Shown: positions 16,359 to 24,367, numbered from the stretch's first letter. The stretch: 24,367 nucleotides of DNA from Ruminococcus sp. (GCA_017622635.1 JAGAQS010000010.1:1-24367); one strand, 5' to 3'. Translations and numbers: made by a program. Notes: generated by a model not told the origin, from the sequence alone.

Positions 16359-16451
16359 GCGTTTTATTCATTTTCGTCCTTTTTTACTAAAACTGATATA
16401 TGCATCATCATAAATATGGTAATTTTTAAATAAAAATATCCGTCACAAAGA

Positions 16452-16481
16452 ACAGCTCCCCCGTTGTAAAGAGAGAGCTGT
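16452..16481 (-). terminator. Likely terminator of the transport operon
   Basis: ACAGCTC / GAGCTGT pair across a 16-base loop about 50 bp after the stop of the solute-binding protein gene. The following minus-strand sequence, TTCTTTGTG then ATTTTTATTT, is only moderately T-rich, so termination may be incomplete. Confidence 0.5.
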
Positions 16482-16533
16482 CCCCTGTAAAAAAGGAGGT
16501 TAATATATATTAAATCAAGATTTCATAATTAAA

Positions 16534-18960
16534 TCAGGACTGTTCACTGATGAGAATACCTACACGGCTCTGAATCTTGTCAATAGCCTGCTGTGAATCC
16601 GCTTCACCCTTGAAATACTTTGTTACTTCTTCAACGACTATTTCTCTTACATCGTCCGAGAAACCACCTGTCACCCTGTCGGCTTTTTTTATATAATCAA
16701 CAACAAAGTCCTTCTGTTCCTTTGTAAGAGGTTTTACATTTATTTCCTTGCCGTTTATAAAATAGGTGTTATCATATTCTACTTTTTTTCCGTTCTCGTC
16801 AAGATAGTATGGCTTTGACATGGATTCTTCGGCTTTTTTTTCAAATGCTGATACAAGTGACGGAAGTTCAGAGGAGTACTGATTGTTTGTCTGATACTCC
16901 TCAGTGAAAAATTCCTTTATGAATGCCCAGCAGGCATCTTTTGACTGTGAACTTTCAAGAACAGCCATAGAGTTGTTGAATGAAAGTATTGCACCGTTTC
17001 CGTCATTTGACGGTATACCGACAAGTGTTATATCATCGTTGAAATAAGCGTCTTTTTCTACTCCGTATTCTGTAAATGTATAGAGGTTTACAGTATCCAG
17101 CAGAGCTTTGTCGTTGAGTAATAATGTATCCTGCTCATTCCAGTAAGCTTCTATTTCGTCCTGAGAAGCGTTTTCCCAGTCAATTTCCTCATCTTCGTCG
17201 GGGAACTCATTGCAGAACTCAAGTACCTTTTTGAAATCGTCTGAATCAAAATGACATTCAGCCTTTTCATAGTCAATGAATTTATCCACCATAGAACCGC
17301 ATATCAGCTCAAAAGCTGACTCTTTCGAATTTCCGTAACGGCAAAGCTGCATATCGGGGTGTTCGTGATAAGTGTCAATCATTTCGTCAAGAGTCCAGTT
17401 TTCCTTGTCAAAGAATTTTGTCTTGCACGCCATAGTGGTAACACCGAAAGAAGGTGACAATGAGTAAAGTTTTCCGTCAATTTTGCTTGCACTGAGAACG
17501 TTCGGCATAATATCATCTGCGGACAGGTCAGCGTCTTTTTCAAGATAAGTTGAAAGGTCTGTAAAAGTTCCTTTCGGTGCAAGTTCTGATATCAGGCTGT
17601 AATCATATGTTACAATCATATCGGGGGCATTTCCCGAAACAATGTCCATTTTAAGCTGTTTCGAGGCTGAATTTATCATCTTTTCCTTTTCGTCGTCATA
17701 TTCATCGTACTTGCTGTAATCTGCTATTTTTATTCTGTAGTCTGTATGTGACTTGTTGAAGTCGGTAATTCTGGAAGTAATTGCCGAATCGCTGTAAAGC
17801 ATACCGAGTGTAATTACAGTCTGGTTTGCGAGTTCGTCGGCACTGCGTTTTGTAAGACGTGCAAATCCCGAAGTATTGCTTGTATAGTCCTGCAAATATA
17901 CAATAAAGTCACCGTCGTCAAGACCTATTACGGAACGTACCGAATCGCCTGTAATATCGGAATCAATCCAGTTTATTATTTCAACGGGTTTTTTGTCCTT
18001 GTCAATACCGTAAAGACCTGCCTGAGTACTTGTAAATAAAGTATATTCGCCTGTACCCGTACTAATGCTGTTTATACCTGATATTTCAGAATTTTCAAGA
18101 CTTACGTTCACACTGTCGTCGGAAAATTTCTTTGCCTCTATATCAATATACTCCAGTGCTTCACCGTTACTGCCGTAACCTGCACATACAACGTTACCGT
18201 CAGAATCATTTCCGAAATAATTTATCCAGTGTGTATCACTGCCCACATCAATTTTACCTGTGATTTCACCGTCCTCTTTAAGAATACAGTAAGTTTCTTC
18301 TTCTCCGCTGAGTGACAGAATAATGTTTCCGTCCGAGCAGGCTGTTATATCTCTTACGGATATACGCATATCTTCTGAATCTTCGCTGTATTCTTCAACG
18401 TTTGTAACAGGATTTTCAGAAATTATTTTACCGTCCGAACCGAGCTTATAGAGTGTATATGAATATTCAGCCGCTTTATTCATGGCTTCATAGTCAAAAT
18501 TTTTATAGTCAAAATCAGGGTCGTCATAGTCGGGAATTTTGAAGTCACCATAGTCAATAATTGTCAGAAGTGCATATATAGAGCCGTCGGGAGCAACTGT
18601 AGTCCTGATATAGGACTGAGAATTTTCAGGTTTCTGGAAATCAAGTGAAATTTCATTGAAACCGCTGAAATCCACGTCGGTAAGATAAAGCTTTGTGTTG
18701 CCGTTACTGTCACCGCCTGTTATAAGAACCTGAGAAGTACCTTTTATAAGGAACATCTGTTCAACGTATTCGGCAGGGATTTCCGTTTCTATATCAATTG
18801 AACTGTACGAATTTGTTATTGTTTCCTTTGCGGTCTGTTCAGCTTGTGAATTTGAACTGTTTTCACCGTCATTTTTCTTTTCTCCGCATGAATATGCCGA
18901 AAATACCATTGCAACGGCAAGTACTCCTGTTACTGAACGTGTGATAAGTGAATTTTTCAT
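16534..18960 (-). CDS. Lipoprotein: propeller-like domain fused to ABC solute-binding protein
   Basis: An 808-residue lipoprotein, about twice the usual length of a sugar-binding protein. The signal peptide ends in AYSC (Cys25), slightly off the usual lipobox because of the Tyr, and is followed by a polar Ser/Asn/Glu linker. Residues ~45-390 contain repeated beta-rich blades of the form [APDGSIYALLTI / ACSDGNIILSLSG / DSDGNVVCAGYG / DDGDFIVYLQDY], consistent with a beta-propeller. From about residue 390 a family 1 extracellular solute-binding domain follows: TLGMLYSDSAITSRITDFNKSH, VSGNAPDMIVTYD, DGKLYSLSPSFGVTT, KDACWAFIKEFFTEEY and the terminal AIDKIQSRVGILISEQ. It is the last gene of the transport operon and very likely delivers substrate to the two permeases. 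What the propeller binds is unknown. Confidence 0.85.
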   Translation of the reverse strand: MKNSLITRSVTGVLAVAMVFSAYSCGEKKNDGENSSNSQAEQTAKETITNSYSSIDIETEIPAEYVEQMFLIKGTSQVLITGGDSNGNTKLYLTDVDFSGFNEISLDFQKPENSQSYIRTTVAPDGSIYALLTIIDYGDFKIPDYDDPDFDYKNFDYEAMNKAAEYSYTLYKLGSDGKIISENPVTNVEEYSEDSEDMRISVRDITACSDGNIILSLSGEEETYCILKEDGEITGKIDVGSDTHWINYFGNDSDGNVVCAGYGSNGEALEYIDIEAKKFSDDSVNVSLENSEISGINSISTGTGEYTLFTSTQAGLYGIDKDKKPVEIINWIDSDITGDSVRSVIGLDDGDFIVYLQDYTSNTSGFARLTKRSADELANQTVITLGMLYSDSAITSRITDFNKSHTDYRIKIADYSKYDEYDDEKEKMINSASKQLKMDIVSGNAPDMIVTYDYSLISELAPKGTFTDLSTYLEKDADLSADDIMPNVLSASKIDGKLYSLSPSFGVTTMACKTKFFDKENWTLDEMIDTYHEHPDMQLCRYGNSKESAFELICGSMVDKFIDYEKAECHFDSDDFKKVLEFCNEFPDEDEEIDWENASQDEIEAYWNEQDTLLLNDKALLDTVNLYTFTEYGVEKDAYFNDDITLVGIPSNDGNGAILSFNNSMAVLESSQSKDACWAFIKEFFTEEYQTNNQYSSELPSLVSAFEKKAEESMSKPYYLDENGKKVEYDNTYFINGKEINVKPLTKEQKDFVVDYIKKADRVTGGFSDDVREIVVEEVTKYFKGEADSQQAIDKIQSRVGILISEQS

Positions 18961-18992
18961 AATATACTAACCTCTTTCTGTATTTATTTATA

Positions 18993-20138
18993 TTATACTT
19001 TCTTTTGTCTGAATTTTTCTTTTATATCTCTCCGCCGTCTGTCTATGAATATTGACACAGCACGCATGACAGCGGATTTCTTTTTCTTTAAGAATTTTAT
19101 CAGTAAAATTATAAGCCATATAACCGTAACAACGGGAACGGCAAAAATCAACCGTCTGAAAAAATATATAAACGACAACTTAAATTCAACAAGGCGTGAC
19201 GCATTTTCCCAGTACGGATAATTTATACTTTTCTTTACAATGGCATAGTCTGATATTTTCTTAAAAGCCTTTGCCCTTGCCGACGGTGAAAAACGTACAC
19301 TGTTCTTTACTATTGAACACTTGTCCTTGTATTCTTCCGAAAACTGTGTCTTTACTGCATTGTACGCAAAATTTTCAACGGGGTCGGGCAGTACCGTTTC
19401 ATAACAGGTTATGCCCTTAAAACCCGTTACAACAGGTGTATCAGTAATATCTTCGGCAGTAATTTCAGCAGTAGTTTCCGAACCGTCCGAAAGCATTGAA
19501 AGACTTGACGCACCGTCATATGATATGTATATTTTCGGAAGTTTTCCGGCACAGTGTTTTTCGGGTTTTGTGTCGGGAATTTCGGTAACGCCCGAAATGT
19601 AGAATTTCACACCGTTTATATAAAGGTTCATTCCGCTTACTTCATACGAACCATACAGCGACCACGCAAGATTTTTGTCAATAACCGCACCGTCCTGCAT
19701 TAAATCATTATCACCGAAAAATGCACCGTTCACAAGTTCAAGGTTTCGGAAAAGAAAGAAGTCTCCGCCTACTGCCGTAAGTTCCGCATCACTTTTTCCA
19801 ATCAAATCGCCTTTCACCGTAACCGTACCCACTGACGAACTGTAAGCATCTGCAAAAGGAAGTTTCCCCTCCTCCACGGAAAAAGATGCATTCTGCAATT
19901 CTTTTATAAGACCTGCACGGACTGCGTTGAGTGAATCGGTATCAAAACCCGAATCATCTGTAAAAAACGTGCTTACCTGTGCAAAATGTTCACTGCTGTC
20001 ATTTTTCCAGCGGTCAGCCGTATAGTTATACTGCTGTGACTTTGCCATAGAGTTCCCGACGATTGTAAGTATACATATCACCGTTACCGCAACAGCATTT
20101 ACAGCTGTTATAACTGCGTGTTTTATTCTGAATTTCAT
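18993..20138 (-). CDS. MacB/FtsX-like extracytoplasmic domain protein with two membrane helices
   Basis: A 381-residue protein with an N-terminal membrane helix (about 6-28), a ~290-residue extracytoplasmic domain and one or two C-terminal helices (LSFIYFFRRLIFAVPVVTVIWLIILLIKFL) followed by a very basic tail. The outer domain has the pattern of the MacB periplasmic core domain (FFLFRNLELVNGAFFGDNDLMQDGAVIDKNLAWSLYGS, then NLYINGVKFYISGV). True MacB/FtsX permeases have four helices and partner with an ATPase; both the extra helices and the ATPase are missing here. The start is ATG 20138 with GGTGG at good spacing; an alternative GTG at 20147 adds three residues. It follows the HlyD-like gene by 13 bp, as in efflux operons where MFP and MacB work together. 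Confidence 0.75.
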   Translation of the reverse strand: MKFRIKHAVITAVNAVAVTVICILTIVGNSMAKSQQYNYTADRWKNDSSEHFAQVSTFFTDDSGFDTDSLNAVRAGLIKELQNASFSVEEGKLPFADAYSSSVGTVTVKGDLIGKSDAELTAVGGDFFLFRNLELVNGAFFGDNDLMQDGAVIDKNLAWSLYGSYEVSGMNLYINGVKFYISGVTEIPDTKPEKHCAGKLPKIYISYDGASSLSMLSDGSETTAEITAEDITDTPVVTGFKGITCYETVLPDPVENFAYNAVKTQFSEEYKDKCSIVKNSVRFSPSARAKAFKKISDYAIVKKSINYPYWENASRLVEFKLSFIYFFRRLIFAVPVVTVIWLIILLIKFLKKKKSAVMRAVSIFIDRRRRDIKEKFRQKKV

Positions 20139-20151
20139 AAAGACCACCGCC

Positions 20152-21918
20152 TTATTTGTCTTTCATGCGTACCTGGTCTTTAGGTTTTACAGGCTTGCTT
20201 GCCGTCGTTATAACATAATCATTCGGATTTATACCGCCCTGTACCGCACTTGAAATCTCGTCGGAGGCAAGCACCTCAACATCTACCCTTTCGGCAAAAT
20301 ATCTGTTTCCGAGCGGTGAACTTTTTGAATTTACAACAAGAACAAAATAACCATTGTTGTCCTTGTATACCGCACTTTTCGGGACAATAGCGTCATAATT
20401 TCCGCTTCCACACGGAATTGACAGGTCAAGCATAGAACCTGTGCTTACATCACCCGTAACCGAAAATTTAAGTATTCTGTTTTTAGAACCTGCTTTTGTA
20501 TCGTTTTTTATTTCCGTAAGAACCGCTGTAACGTCGCCGTCCCAGTTGTTGACGACTTCCGCTTCAACGCCTTTTTTTATTTTCTTTGCCTTTTCTGCGT
20601 CTACAGTAAGTTCAACGGTGTATCCCTCGTCCGCAATGTCTATCACTGCAAGCGGTGTGTCTGGTACGGTTTCCTCACCCGGCTTGACGTTTATCGCACT
20701 TACTATACCGCTGTACTTTGATTTTATTTCAGTGACAGCGTTTTCCTTTTTTATTTTTTCAATTTTTTTCTTCAGGTTGTCTACTTCTTTTTTCTTTGCC
20801 TCAATTTCAAGGGTGTTTGTCTTACTCAGTAAATCATTTTCATTTTTTGACTTTGTAAGTGATGCAATAAGTTCTTCAAGGGCGTGCTGTTTTGCCTGTA
20901 CGTCTGCGTCGTAATCCTCAATTGACATTCCCGAACCCGTTCCCTGTGTTGCCTCATAACCTGCAATCTGTGCATTAAGATAATCTATATCATTCTGAAT
21001 ACCGGAAAGCTGATTTACAAGGTCATTCCTTATATTGTTTTTTTCCGATTCATATTCATTGCGTGCATTGTTTCTTATTTCTTCCTTTGCATCTGCGTCT
21101 GCTTTGAGTTCGTTTATATCATACAACATATTATTATCTTGTGAAGTTGTTTCTTCTTCGGAAGATTCATCTTTATTTTCCGTATTGTTTCCACCTGCTC
21201 CCGTAAGCATCTGTGAATAGAGGGAATAGGCTGAATTATAGTCGTTTTCGGCATTTGAATAATTATTGTACAGTGATATAAGATTTCCGACATATTCAAC
21301 TGACGCTGTTGAATAATCATTTGTGACTATGGCTGTAATTTTGGACTGTATTTTTTCAAGAATATCTGATTTTCTCATCAGTTCACTTTTATTGCTTGTG
21401 TAGTCATATAAAGCCTGTTCGACAGAACCTGAATTTGCAATTGCATTGTTTCTCTTTGCAATAGCTGTGTTGAGGTCTTCACGTGCGTTTGTTATAGCCT
21501 GATTTTCGGCTGTATAGTCAGCAGGAACACCGAGAAGTGCTTTCTGATATTCAAGCTCAAGGGTAATGAGTTCGGACTGTGCCGTTTCAAGTTCTTCACT
21601 TTCTTCCGTGCCTACCGTAAAAAGCACATCATCTTTCTTTACTTCCTGACCTGTTTTAATCATAACTGTATCAATAGTCTTGTTTCCGTCTGCCTTTACT
21701 TCATAAGACTGATTTGACTCAACCAGACCGCTTCCCCTTACACGTTCCGTCAGTTTTCCCGACATTGCACGTTCAGTTGTGATTTCTGAAAGTGACCTGT
21801 TCATAATTGTATTTGAAAGCAGTGTGAGAACAAGCATGACCGCAAGAAAAATAATAAGTACTGTCTTTATGATTTCTCTTTTTCTGCCTGAACTGTAGTC
21901 TTTTTTTTCTTCGTTCAT
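20152..21918 (-). CDS. HlyD/MacA-type membrane fusion protein with long coiled coil
   Basis: A 588-residue periplasmic-adaptor-type protein: a single N-terminal membrane helix (about 16-37), a first half lipoyl-like domain (ESNQSYEVKADGNKTIDTVMIKTGQEVKKDDVLFTVG), then some 280 residues of predicted coiled-coil hairpin interrupted by a Gly/Asn/Glu-rich loop (TGAGGNNTENKDESSEEETTSQDNN). The second lipoyl half follows (SKYSGIVSAINVKPGEETVPDTPLAVI) with beta-barrel and membrane-proximal domains (YTVELTVDAEKAKKIKKGVEAEV through RVDVEVLASDE). In Gram-positives such proteins usually pair with MacB-like ABC exporters. Here the gene follows a MalF/MalG permease pair by 15 bp and is preceded by AAGGAGA. 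Confidence 0.87.
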   Translation of the reverse strand: MNEEKKDYSSGRKREIIKTVLIIFLAVMLVLTLLSNTIMNRSLSEITTERAMSGKLTERVRGSGLVESNQSYEVKADGNKTIDTVMIKTGQEVKKDDVLFTVGTEESEELETAQSELITLELEYQKALLGVPADYTAENQAITNAREDLNTAIAKRNNAIANSGSVEQALYDYTSNKSELMRKSDILEKIQSKITAIVTNDYSTASVEYVGNLISLYNNYSNAENDYNSAYSLYSQMLTGAGGNNTENKDESSEEETTSQDNNMLYDINELKADADAKEEIRNNARNEYESEKNNIRNDLVNQLSGIQNDIDYLNAQIAGYEATQGTGSGMSIEDYDADVQAKQHALEELIASLTKSKNENDLLSKTNTLEIEAKKKEVDNLKKKIEKIKKENAVTEIKSKYSGIVSAINVKPGEETVPDTPLAVIDIADEGYTVELTVDAEKAKKIKKGVEAEVVNNWDGDVTAVLTEIKNDTKAGSKNRILKFSVTGDVSTGSMLDLSIPCGSGNYDAIVPKSAVYKDNNGYFVLVVNSKSSPLGNRYFAERVDVEVLASDEISSAVQGGINPNDYVITTASKPVKPKDQVRMKDK

Positions 21919-21933
21919 AAAAAAATATCTCCT

Positions 21934-22902
21934 TTATCCTTTTATTCCGCCTGAATACGTAATCCCCTCAACGAGATAATCTTCACCGTAAAGGAACATC
22001 AGTATTGTCGGTATCATATATACAACCCCTACCGCAAACGCAAGACCGATGTCACCCGTGTTAATCTGTGAGAGGAACACTGAAAGCGGGTGCAGTTCTG
22101 AATCTTTCATAAGTATAATAGGCTGTTCAACCATGTTCCAGTAGTCAATAAATACAAGCATACCTATTGAAACCAATGCACTTTTACAAAGCGGAAGAAA
22201 TATCTGTGTCATAATCTGCCATTCGTTCGCACCGTCAAGCTTTGCCGCCTCAACATATGAAACGGGAATCCTACGCATTACCTTTGTAAGCAGAAATACA
22301 CTGAAAGGTGAAAATATTCCAGGCAGAATTATTGCAAGACGCTGTTTCAGTGAAATTATTGTTGTATCTTCCATGATTTTCATTTCAGAAAGCGTTCTCC
22401 ATATACCTGTATTATTTATCTCTTCAAGAAATCCCAGTTTGTCGGCAACAAGATAATTCGGTACAAGTGTTACCTGATACGGCATAAGCATGAGTATTAT
22501 GTAAACAAAGAATATCAGATTTTTCACTTTGCCGTTGTATCTTGAAAATCCGTATGAAGTCAGAACGGCAACGGCAAGCTGAAACAACGTAATCGGTACT
22601 GTGAGTATAACAGAGTTCCAGAATTTGAAAAGATATTCGGGGTTCTTGAAAAGTACTTCCTTATACTGTGAAACGGTTGCCTTGTCGGGAATGAATTTCA
22701 GATTTACATTTTCAGATATGAAAACTTTCTTTTCACTTGACATATTGCCGAGCATTGCACCGTAGTTTGCGGATATTTCACTTGATGTCATGAAAGAATT
22801 GGCTATTGTAAGTACCGTCGGCATTATAAAAAGTATTGCGGAAACACATATAAAAACCGTAAGAATCATATTGAAAACCAATGTTTTCTTTTTTGCTTTC
22901 AT
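21934..22902 (-). CDS. Carbohydrate ABC transporter permease, MalG-type
   Basis: A 322-residue inner-membrane permease with about six helices. The cytoplasmic EAA loop that docks the ATPase is clear: EAAKLDGANEWQIMTQIFLPLCKS. The N-terminal FNMILTVFICVSAILFIMPTVLTIANSF helix and the NSVILTVPITLFQLAVAVLTSYGFSR segment fit the CUT1 MalG family. It is longer than the usual ~280 residues because of two inserts, one after the first helix (MSSEKKVFISENVNLKFIPD region) and one before the EAA loop (GIWRTLSEMKIMEDTT). Its start codon overlaps the stop of the MalF-type gene by one base (TGATG), showing coupling. Confidence 0.9.
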   Translation of the reverse strand: MKAKKKTLVFNMILTVFICVSAILFIMPTVLTIANSFMTSSEISANYGAMLGNMSSEKKVFISENVNLKFIPDKATVSQYKEVLFKNPEYLFKFWNSVILTVPITLFQLAVAVLTSYGFSRYNGKVKNLIFFVYIILMLMPYQVTLVPNYLVADKLGFLEEINNTGIWRTLSEMKIMEDTTIISLKQRLAIILPGIFSPFSVFLLTKVMRRIPVSYVEAAKLDGANEWQIMTQIFLPLCKSALVSIGMLVFIDYWNMVEQPIILMKDSELHPLSVFLSQINTGDIGLAFAVGVVYMIPTILMFLYGEDYLVEGITYSGGIKG

Positions 22903-23789
22903 CAGTTTTCCACATCCTTTCCGAAAATATGCTCCGAAACAAGAAGAACCGCTATTATCACAATCATTACAAGTGAAAACAATACTGCCGCCGCAGACAA
23001 TTTCTGATAGTCAAGGGAGTTAAATGTATTGTTCATGAAATGCTGTAACATATAGAGTCTGTCAACAGGGTAGTCGCCTATAAGCAGGTATATTTCACGG
23101 AAAATCTTGAATGAATTGATAAGCGAAAGTATAAGTACAAAAAGTATTGTCGGGGACAGATAACGCAGTTTTATGTGAAAGAACTGGTACGCCCTGCTTG
23201 CCCCCTCAAGTTCCGCAACTTCAAGTATGTCTTTCGGAATACCTCCCAGTGCCGACATGAAAAGTATCATGTTATAACCTATATTCTTCCACAGAAACAT
23301 AAGTATTATTACAAACATTCCGTGTGAAGATTCAAGCCAGCTGACAGGAGTACCGCCGAATTTCTCGATTATCTGGTTGACCGTTCCGTGATTGTGGAAA
23401 ATTACCTGCCACACCAGTACTACCGAAGCAGTCGGAACCATAAGCGGACTGAGGAAAAATGTCCTGAAAATACTTTTTCCCATGATGTTTCTTTCCAGTA
23501 TTACGGCAAGTCCCAGCGGAATCACCACCGCAAGCGGTACGGCTATCACCGAGAAAAAAGCAGTGTTCTTTGACGCTGTTATGAAAGCGGTGTTTTTCAT
23601 GAGTGCCTTGTAGTTGTCAAGCTGTACAAATTCCTTTGCTATGGTATTGTTTATAAAAGAATAATACACCACTATCCCGAACGGTATCAGAAAAAATATA
23701 AGTACACCCACAAGGCTCGGAACAATACAGGCATTGCTGAAAATCTTTTCACCCCGTCTTCCGCACTGGTTTTTTGAATTTTTCTTCAT
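22902..23789 (-). CDS. Carbohydrate ABC transporter permease, MalF-type
   Basis: A 295-residue inner-membrane permease of the CUT1 family with about six helices. The N-terminal FSNACIVPSLVGVLIFFLIPFGIVVYYSF helix is typical. The EAA loop reads EVAELEGASRAYQFFHIKLRYLSP, in which the usual EAA is EVA and the usual final LP is replaced by YLSP. It is the first gene of the transport operon. The ribosome site AGAAGG is 12 or more bases from the ATG, so initiation may be weak. No ATPase gene is present in this operon; a shared MsmK/MsiK-like ATPase elsewhere would have to power the pair. Confidence 0.9.
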   Translation of the reverse strand: MKKNSKNQCGRRGEKIFSNACIVPSLVGVLIFFLIPFGIVVYYSFINNTIAKEFVQLDNYKALMKNTAFITASKNTAFFSVIAVPLAVVIPLGLAVILERNIMGKSIFRTFFLSPLMVPTASVVLVWQVIFHNHGTVNQIIEKFGGTPVSWLESSHGMFVIILMFLWKNIGYNMILFMSALGGIPKDILEVAELEGASRAYQFFHIKLRYLSPTILFVLILSLINSFKIFREIYLLIGDYPVDRLYMLQHFMNNTFNSLDYQKLSAAAVLFSLVMIVIIAVLLVSEHIFGKDVEN

Positions 23790-23827
23790 ATTTTATCACA
23801 ACCTTCTGCAAAATATATACTGTCCCT

Positions 23828-23833
23828 ATTATA
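23828..23833 (-). promoter_or_regulatory. Putative -10 box of the transport operon
   Basis: The minus strand has TATAAT about 40 bp before the first permease gene. No good -35 stands at 16-18 bases upstream (ACTTTT at best), which suggests dependence on an activator. CTGTC/GACAG arms (23820-23824 and 23857-23861) flank the box and could be an operator. Confidence 0.4.
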
Positions 23834-23918
23834 TAACACCGTCTGAAATAAAAAGTGACAGTGTATAAGGATATTTTTTTGTTTTTACAAAATAATCCCA
23901 ACCTTTCGCATGAAAAAA

Positions 23919-23966
23919 ACTTTCATTTATACTTTCATTTATACTTTCATTTATACTTTCATATAT
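23919..23966. repeat. Four tandem copies of a 12-bp repeat
   Basis: Three perfect copies of ACTTTCATTTAT are followed by a fourth reading ACTTTCATATAT (minus strand: ATAAATGAAAGT units). An ATGAAA-N5-TTTCAT inverted repeat overlaps the first copy (23910-23926). The array begins roughly 85 bp upstream of the putative -10 of the transport operon. It could be a regulator-binding array or simple slippage. Confidence 0.9.
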
Positions 23967-24221
23967 AAGTGATTATAAAGGACAAAAAAGACGAAGAAAA
24001 TATATATTTTTTTCTTTTTACTTTTATCTGCTTATATTATAATTATTATATCATATATTTCTTTATTTTTAAAGTACAAAATCTTATTATTTTCTTAATG
24101 ATTATATTTTACTGTTTTAATATTTATAATAACTGAAATTCCATTATAAACATTTATAGTATATATTATATTGAAATAAAAGTCAATAGTCTGTTTTAAA
24201 TAAATTTTAATGTCTATATAC
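23967..24221. other. Very AT-rich gene-free spacer
   Basis: No ORF of substance on either strand. The DNA is nearly all A/T with runs of T and A, plausibly bent or easily melted. It contains TATACT close to the palindrome at 24222-24241, possibly the -10 of the XRE gene, but no convincing -35. Confidence 0.5.
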
Positions 24222-24241
24222 TTTAATTGTATACAATTAAA
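24222..24241. promoter_or_regulatory. Perfect 20-bp palindrome before the XRE gene
   Basis: The two halves TTTAATTGTA and TACAATTAAA are exact reverse complements. The site lies just downstream of a TATACT box and its last base is the first A of the AGGAGG ribosome site. This placement suits an operator for autoregulation by the dimeric XRE protein encoded next to it, or an RNA hairpin shielding the ribosome site. Confidence 0.6.
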
Positions 24242-24254
24242 GGAGGTTTTTATT

Positions 24255-24367
24255 ATGAGTAAAATAGCCATAGAAACAGGCAGACGAATCAGAAACTACA
24301 GGGTTCAGATGAATATGAGTCAGGAAACTTTTGCAGAAAAATGCGGTCTGCACCCCACTTACATAGG
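24255..24367 (+). CDS. XRE-family helix-turn-helix regulator (partial, 3' end missing)
   Basis: The first 37 codons of a gene that runs off the right edge. The visible part is the start of an XRE/Cro-C1 type HTH: GRRIRNYRVQMNMSQETFAEKCGLHPTYIG, with the conserved MSQE turn into helix 2 and the recognition-helix start LHPTYIG. AGGAGG precedes ATG 24255 at ideal distance. It is transcribed away from the transport operon and preceded by a palindrome. Any effector domain lies outside the window, so its target is unknown; the divergent transport operon is one candidate. Confidence 0.85.
   Translation, partial: MSKIAIETGRRIRNYRVQMNMSQETFAEKCGLHPTYI

Noticed and set aside
23910..23972. Plus-strand mini-ORF encoding repeated TFIY units
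   Set aside because: It simply translates the 12-bp tandem repeat, has no ribosome site, and its composition is not protein-like.

Overview
This window looks like a chromosomal segment of a cellulolytic, Ruminococcus-like clostridium (Oscillospiraceae; Ruminococcus flavefaciens or a close relative is my best guess). The main reasons are a secreted GH10 xylanase ending in a type I dockerin of the R. flavefaciens style, low-GC Gram-positive signals (AAGGAGG ribosome sites, consensus TTGACA-17-TATAAT promoters), the Firmicutes heat-shock order hrcA-grpE-dnaK-dnaJ behind a CIRCE operator, and the short archaeal/eukaryal-type ProRS found in clostridia. No rRNA, tRNA or CRISPR array was seen.

Layout. 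1-521 is gene-poor, structure-rich DNA in front of an iscU-like Fe-S scaffold gene. It includes a 186-bp block with GCTACTCA/TGAGTAGC ends and AGAA flanks that lies between a good Shine-Dalgarno sequence and the iscU start. iscU is followed by a tightly coupled GNAT acetyltransferase and a bidirectional-looking terminator. On the minus strand come two tandem paralogous lipoproteins, transcribed divergently from the xylanase at 3967-5949. Then, on the minus strand, follow proS, two tiny genes (66 aa and a 51-aa membrane peptide), and a coupled pair consisting of a zinc-ribbon membrane protein and a TPM-like membrane protein. The plus-strand rplM-rpsI operon sits behind a consensus promoter and a foldable leader.

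From 11.5 to 16.4 kb is the minus-strand hrcA-grpE-dnaK-dnaJ operon. From 16.5 to 23.8 kb is a five-gene minus-strand transport locus: two carbohydrate-type ABC permeases (MalF/MalG type), an HlyD-like membrane fusion protein with a long coiled coil, a two-helix protein resembling the extracytoplasmic part of MacB/FtsX permeases, and an 808-residue lipoprotein that joins a propeller-like N-terminal half to a sugar-type solute-binding protein. There is no ATPase gene in the locus. Import-type and export-type parts in one operon are the most unusual gene content here. Upstream is about 460 bp of very AT-rich DNA with four 12-bp tandem repeats, then a 20-bp perfect palindrome and the start of an XRE-type regulator that runs off the right edge.

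How the genes work together: the xylanase releases xylo-oligosaccharides at a cellulosome, and the ABC locus could import oligosaccharides, but nothing in the sequence links the two directly. The chaperone, ribosomal-protein and ProRS genes are ordinary housekeeping units. All functional calls come from reading motifs in the sequence; no database search was run.
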